NCBI RefSeq assembly: GCF_038397755.1
Contig: NZ_CP151637.1
Coordinates: forward strand, 3,286,001 to 3,350,000
DNA: 64,000 nt
Reading direction: 5' to 3'
Source: Microbacterium sp. LWH7-1.2
GTDB taxonomy: Bacteria; Actinomycetota; Actinomycetes; Actinomycetales; Microbacteriaceae
Part shown: in pieces, positions 60,348-64,000 of the stretch
How the letters are laid out: every line of letters starts with the position of its first letter
Numbering within the stretch: the stretch's first letter is position 1
Made by a program: the position numbers and the translations under genes
The notes under the pieces: generated by a model
What the model was told of the DNA's origin: nothing
The model's database searches: none
Seen by the model: the letters and a program-made list of their open reading frames with translations, nothing else

Positions 60348-60938
60348 CTACGGCATGAGGCCGCTGCGCACGAAGTCGATGACCGCGTCGGCCGCGGTCT
60401 CCCACGGCACGCCGTTCAGCAGGTCGTCGGTCGCGAGCGTCGCGACGCCGTGCACCGATGCGAAGGCGACGAGTGCGTGCAGTTCCGGCGGGCCGGCGCG
60501 GACGTCCCCGGCTTCCTGCCCCTCCGCGACGAGGGAGACCAGCCCCGTCATGCCGATGTGGCTGAGCGTCCGGAGCTCTTCCGATGCCTGCGGGTGATGC
60601 TTGGCGGAGTACATGACGGCCAGCACCGCCGGATGCGACACCGCGAAGCCGACGTACGCCCGACCGGCTGCCGCGAATCGTTCGGAGAAGGGTCCGGGCC
60701 GGGTCGAGGCATCCGTCAGCGCCGCGTTCATGCGCGCGAACCCCAGGGCGGCGAGAGCGTCGAGCAGCGCCGCCTTGTCGCGGAAGTGGCGGGCGGATGC
60801 TCCGTGGCTGACGCCGACGTCGCGCGCGAGCTGGCGCAGCGAAAGGGCGTCGGCGGCCCCCTCCTCGTCGACGACGTCCCACGCGCGCTGCAGGAGAGCG
60901 GACCGCAGATTGCCGTGGTGGTAGGTGCGCTCCGTCAC
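60348..60938 (-). CDS. TetR-family transcriptional regulator
   Basis: A 196-residue repressor. The N-terminal helix-turn-helix is YHHGNLRSALLQRAWDVVDE ... LSLRQLARDVGVSHGASARHF, and residues 60-196 form the ligand-binding helical domain. It is divergent from the SDR at 61001, separated by 62 bases containing an inverted repeat, so it very probably represses that gene and itself. GTG start with TAGGGT six bases upstream on the minus strand. Confidence 0.92.
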   Translation of the reverse strand: MTERTYHHGNLRSALLQRAWDVVDEEGAADALSLRQLARDVGVSHGASARHFRDKAALLDALAALGFARMNAALTDASTRPGPFSERFAAAGRAYVGFAVSHPAVLAVMYSAKHHPQASEELRTLSHIGMTGLVSLVAEGQEAGDVRAGPPELHALVAFASVHGVATLATDDLLNGVPWETAADAVIDFVRSGLMP

Positions 60939-60944
60939 GGTCCC

Positions 60945-60950
60945 ACCCTA
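60945..60950 (-). promoter_or_regulatory. Leaderless -10 box TAGGGT of the TetR gene
   Basis: Minus-strand TAGGGT, spacer GGGACC, GTG at 60938. Confidence 0.6.
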
Positions 60951-60964
60951 GCGCGATGTTGGCA

Positions 60965-60993
60965 TTGACAACAATGCTGTCAGTGTCTACATT
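60965..60993 (+). promoter_or_regulatory. Strong promoter TTGACA-17-TACATT with TetR operator
   Basis: TTGACA (60965-60970), 17 bases, TACATT (60988-60993), then seven bases to the ATG at 61001, so the SDR transcript is leaderless. ATTGACA and TGTCAGT (60964-60984) are inverted arms over the -35 element, a natural site for the divergent TetR protein. Confidence 0.75.
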
Positions 60994-61000
60994 GGCTGCC

Positions 61001-61783
61001 ATGACCAGAGACTACCGCGGCACGACCGCGCTCATCACCGGCGCCAGCGCCGGACTCGGCGTCGAGTACGCGACGCAGCTCGCCGCGCGCGGCGCCGACG
61101 TCGTGCTCGTCGCCCGCCGCGAGGACCGGCTCCGCGATCTGGCGGACCGGCTCACCCGTGACCACGGGGTGCAGGCGACGCCGGTCGCCCTCGACCTGAC
61201 GCGGCCGGATGCCGCGGCCGCGCTTCGGCGGGAACTCGACGAGCGGGGCATCCGCGTGCAGACGCTGGTCAACAACGCCGGCTTCGGCATGAAAGGTGCG
61301 TTCGCCGAGGCCGACGCGTCGCGCATCGGCGAGATGGTGCAGGTCAACGTCGCGGCGCTCGTCGCGATCACCCGCGAGGTGCTTCCCGAGATGATCGCCG
61401 ACGGGCGAGGTGCGCTCGTGGGCATCGCGAGCACGGGCGCGTACCAGCCGTGCCCCAACATGGCGGTGTACGGCGCGACGAAGGCGTTCGTGCTGAGCTT
61501 CACCGAGGCACTCGCGTACGAGACGAAGGGCTCGGGGCTGGGCGTGATCGCGGTGAGCCCGGGTGCGACCCGCACCGAGTTCTTCGACATCACCGGCGCC
61601 GACGCCGCCGTCGGGCGCTTCCAGACGCCGGCGCAGGTGGTCGAGCTGACCCTGCGCCGGCTCGATCGCGGCGACGTGCCGCCGAGCGTCGTCTCCGGCC
61701 GCGCCAACGCCTTCAGCGCGTGGGCAGCGCGGGTGATGCCGCGACGGCTCACGCTCGCCGTGAGCGGCCGCGTCCTGGGGTAA
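61001..61783 (+). CDS. Short-chain dehydrogenase/reductase controlled by a divergent TetR regulator
   Basis: A 260-residue SDR of the DltE/YqjQ-like group: TGASAGLGVEYATQLA, NNAGFGMKGAF, and the catalytic IASTGAYQPCPNMAVYGATK with Ser, Tyr and Lys. The C-terminal AWAARVMPRRLTLAVSGRVLG is usual in this group. The start at 61001 is chosen over an open frame reaching 60956 because the promoter -10 element ends seven bases before it. Substrate unknown. Confidence 0.9.
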   Translation: MTRDYRGTTALITGASAGLGVEYATQLAARGADVVLVARREDRLRDLADRLTRDHGVQATPVALDLTRPDAAAALRRELDERGIRVQTLVNNAGFGMKGAFAEADASRIGEMVQVNVAALVAITREVLPEMIADGRGALVGIASTGAYQPCPNMAVYGATKAFVLSFTEALAYETKGSGLGVIAVSPGATRTEFFDITGADAAVGRFQTPAQVVELTLRRLDRGDVPPSVVSGRANAFSAWAARVMPRRLTLAVSGRVLG

Positions 61784-61828
61784 TGGCCGGGCAGCCGGCA
61801 TCCTTCCCTCACCGCACACTCCGTCCCG

Positions 61829-61911
61829 AACCGTTTGCAGGACCGATCTCGTCAGGGAGCGGTTTCCGCGCGCTGTCGGGCGTGTACGGGTGATCGGTCC
61901 TGCAAACGGTC
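61829..61911. repeat. Dispersed palindromic repeat, copy 2
   Basis: ACCGTTTGCAGGACCGATC (61830-61848) and GATCGGTCCTGCAAACGGT (61892-61910) are perfect 19-base inverted arms with a 43-base loop, in the gap between the convergent SDR and flotillin genes. It matches copy 1 at 51115 in arm sequence and overall length. It may be a REP/MITE-like element and may also act as a terminator. Confidence 0.75.
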
Positions 61912-61988
61912 GGCGCAGTGGCTCTGCCGTGCGGAGGTACGGCGAAACGCCCGGCCCCTTCCAGGGCCGGGCGCTTCACAAGGGAGGG

Positions 61989-63503
61989 TCAGCCGCCGAT
62001 CGCGGCGGCGGCGTCCTTCGCGGCGTTCTTCGCCGCCGTGCCTGCGCCGTCGGCGGCGGCCACGGCATCCGCCCCGGCGGTCTTGAGCGCGAAGGCCTGC
62101 AGGATGGTGTTGAGGTCGAGCCCGGTGAGGCCCTTCACGACCTCGGTGCCCTCGCCGAGCACGCGTCCGACCGTCTTCGTCATCTCGGATGCGCCGTCGG
62201 TCGAGACGACGGTGAGCTTGTCGATCGAGGCGATCGGCTCGGCCGCCGCCCGCACGATGTCGGGCAGGCGCGAGATGATCTCCTGCGCGAGGGCGGCCTC
62301 GCCGTACTTCTGCAGCGCGAGCGCTTTCGCGTCGATCGACGTGGCCTCGGCGAGACCTTCGGCCTGGGTCGCGGCCGCCCGGGCCTCACCCTCGGCCTTG
62401 ATACCCGCCGCCAGGGCGACCTGCTTGTCGCGCTCGGCCTCGCCCGACACACGAACGGCCGTCGCGGCGGCCTCGGCGTCCTGCACGGCGGCGACCTTGT
62501 TCGCCTCGGCGATCTTGGTGCGCTTGTACGCGTCGGCCTCGGTGGCGGCATTCGCGGCGTCGCGCTGCGCGTTCGCGCGCTGCACCTCGGCGTAGGCCTG
62601 CGCCTCGGCGGGCTTGCGGATCTCGATGTCGAGGCGCTCCTGCGTCACGAGCGCCTGCTCGGTGAGGGCTTCGCGCTCCTGCACGGCGACGAGCTTGTCC
62701 TGCTCGGCGGTGGCCAGCTGACCGGACGCCTGCGCCTCGGCGTTCGCGCGGTCGGTCTCGGCCTTGATCGTGGCCTGCTTGAGGGCGAGGGCCTTCTGGC
62801 GCTCGGCGATCTGCTCGGAGGCCTCGATGCGCGCGAACTCGCTGGCTCGCGACGCTTCGGCCTCGCTGATCTCGGCGACCTGTCGGGCGCGCGCGGCCTC
62901 GGCGCGGCCGAGGTTCGCGAGGTAGTCGCTGCCCGGCGTCGAGATGTCGCTGATGTTGAGCAGGTCGACCTGCAGGCCCTGCTCGACGAGGTCGGCCTTG
63001 GTCTCGGCGACGACGCGATCGGAGAGGCTCTTACGGTCCGAGATGATCTGCTCGATCGTCATGTCGCCCACGATCGAGCGCAGCGACCCCTCGAGCGACT
63101 CCTTGATGATCTCGGTCAGGAGGTCCTGCTGCGACAGGAAGCGCTGGGCCGCGCGCCGCACGCCGTCCTCCGTGCCCGAGACCTTGAAGTTGATCGACGC
63201 CTTGATCGCGATCTTGATGCGGTTCTTGTCGACGCCCTCGACGGTGATCCCGATCTGGCGCTGCTCGAGCGAGATCGAGAAGCCTTGCTGCAGGATCGGC
63301 CACACGAAGGTGCGGCCGCCGATCACGACGCGCTGGCCGCTGCCCGTCTCGCCGGGCGCCGGGCGTCCGGCCCCGCGGCCGACGATGACGAGCGCCTCGT
63401 TCGGGGGAACGCGGCGGATGCGCCGCGCGATGAACGTGATGAGCCCGAGCACCGCGACGACGAGCGCGACGGCGGCGATCACTTGGATGAGTTCGTTCGT
63501 CAT
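61989..63503 (-). CDS. Flotillin-like SPFH-domain protein
   Basis: A 504-residue membrane scaffold protein. One N-terminal helix (LIQVIAAVALVVAVLGLITFI, about residues 5-25), an SPFH/band-7 domain (about 30-200; NEALVIVGRGAG, IGITVEGVDKNRIKIAIKAS), a long Ala/Glu-rich coiled coil (about 190-410), and a short C-terminal region. Flotillins order membrane microdomains. GAAAGGTCGTCC precedes the ATG. It is downstream of an NfeD-like gene, the usual pairing. Confidence 0.93.
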   Translation of the reverse strand: MTNELIQVIAAVALVVAVLGLITFIARRIRRVPPNEALVIVGRGAGRPAPGETGSGQRVVIGGRTFVWPILQQGFSISLEQRQIGITVEGVDKNRIKIAIKASINFKVSGTEDGVRRAAQRFLSQQDLLTEIIKESLEGSLRSIVGDMTIEQIISDRKSLSDRVVAETKADLVEQGLQVDLLNISDISTPGSDYLANLGRAEAARARQVAEISEAEASRASEFARIEASEQIAERQKALALKQATIKAETDRANAEAQASGQLATAEQDKLVAVQEREALTEQALVTQERLDIEIRKPAEAQAYAEVQRANAQRDAANAATEADAYKRTKIAEANKVAAVQDAEAAATAVRVSGEAERDKQVALAAGIKAEGEARAAATQAEGLAEATSIDAKALALQKYGEAALAQEIISRLPDIVRAAAEPIASIDKLTVVSTDGASEMTKTVGRVLGEGTEVVKGLTGLDLNTILQAFALKTAGADAVAAADGAGTAAKNAAKDAAAAIGG

Positions 63504-63563
63504 GGACGACCTTTCTCGTGGGATGCCGCGACCCGGGGCTCCCGGCCCGGAACGCGGTGGGTT

Positions 63564-64000
63564 CTACTCCGCGACGACCTTGACGCGGGTGCCGGAGTGC
63601 TCGATGACGCGGATACGCGCGCCCTCGGCGATGGTGTCGTCTGAGTATGCGAGGCGTCGCTCGACCTCGTGGGGTCCGTCGAGGCTCACCTCGCCGCCCG
63701 CCGGGGAGACCGTGGAGCGCGTGACGCCAGACAGGCCGAGCGCCGAGGCGGGCACGCCGTCCGAGCTCTTGGTGAGCCGCTTCACGAAGACGACGGCGAT
63801 GACGTACGCGAGGACCGCCAGCACGGCGGCGAGGACGTAAGCCCACACGGTGTCGAGTCCGTTCGTGGTGGTGAGTGCGCCGGATGCCCCGAACACGACG
63901 GCCGCGATGCCCAGCGCGGTGCCCGAGATGGCGCCGTCGCCGATGTCGAAGTGATCGAAGATGTCGCCGACGATCAGCGAGATCAGCAGGACGGCGAGGC
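63564..64000 (-). CDS. NfeD-family membrane protein, N terminus beyond the window
   Basis: The frame is open to the window edge, so the N terminus is missing. The visible part has two hydrophobic segments (AVLLISLIVGDIF; VWAYVLAAVLAVLAYVIAVVFV) and a C-terminal OB-fold typical of NfeD (GLSGVTRSTVSPAGGEVSLDG, ARIRVIEHSGTRVKVV). NfeD proteins work beside flotillins, and the flotillin gene follows 60 bases downstream. Confidence 0.88.
   Translation of the reverse strand, partial: LAVLLISLIVGDIFDHFDIGDGAISGTALGIAAVVFGASGALTTTNGLDTVWAYVLAAVLAVLAYVIAVVFVKRLTKSSDGVPASALGLSGVTRSTVSPAGGEVSLDGPHEVERRLAYSDDTIAEGARIRVIEHSGTRVKVVAE

Noticed and set aside
61890..63644. 584-residue plus-strand frame opposite flotillin
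   Set aside because: Leu/Arg/Gly/Asp low complexity; the minus strand encodes a clear SPFH protein.

Overview
The window is high-GC DNA with dense, often overlapping genes, actinobacterial gene families and very frequent CGGATGCC/GGCATCCG words. This fits Microbacteriaceae, most likely Microbacterium or a close relative; the assignment is inference. No transposase, integrase, rRNA gene, convincing tRNA gene or CRISPR array is visible.

Positions 1-43 kb look like one catabolic region for plant C-glycosides (sugar joined to an aromatic aglycone by a C-C bond). It holds four loci of C-deglycosidase alpha (metal TIM barrel) and/or beta (DUF6379) subunits: a partial alpha at the left edge followed by a beta-alpha fusion (363-1844); a beta, alpha, alpha, NTF2-like, beta operon (13704-17458); and a second, divergent beta-alpha fusion (28104-29555, minus). 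Around them are two GMC oxidoreductases like the FAD C-glycoside 3-oxidase CarA, five Gfo/Idh/MocA proteins (one degenerate), ThuA, sugar isomerase-like TIM barrels, a GH106 rhamnosidase-like enzyme, a GH43 enzyme, an HSL-type esterase, a CUT1-type sugar importer without its own ATPase, a ribose-type ABC importer and two ROK repressors. The expected chemistry is trimming of O-linked sugars and acyl groups, uptake, oxidation at sugar C3, C-C cleavage by alpha/beta, and processing of the released 3-keto sugar.

Positions 32.9-39.3 kb form an aromatic ring-degradation operon: two-domain extradiol dioxygenase, FAH hydrolase, cyclase, flavin monooxygenase, ACMSD-like amidohydrolase, second FAH hydrolase. 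It probably consumes the aglycone. An MFS transporter and the second CarA-like oxidase follow behind a good -35/-10 promoter.

Positions 43-64 kb are mostly single genes of general function: SDRs, POT and DHA2 transporters, a GNAT and a MenC/N-acylamino acid racemase, a cyclase, GH15, a lactate-oxidase-like flavoenzyme, a VWA lipoprotein, glycyl-tRNA synthetase, a TetR-SDR divergent pair and an NfeD-flotillin pair. Many of these have a TANNNT box exactly six bases before the start codon, which predicts leaderless mRNAs. The catabolic genes mostly carry Shine-Dalgarno sites instead. Two genes (MFS at 45314, GH15 at 52612) appear to carry a one-base deletion near the 5' end.
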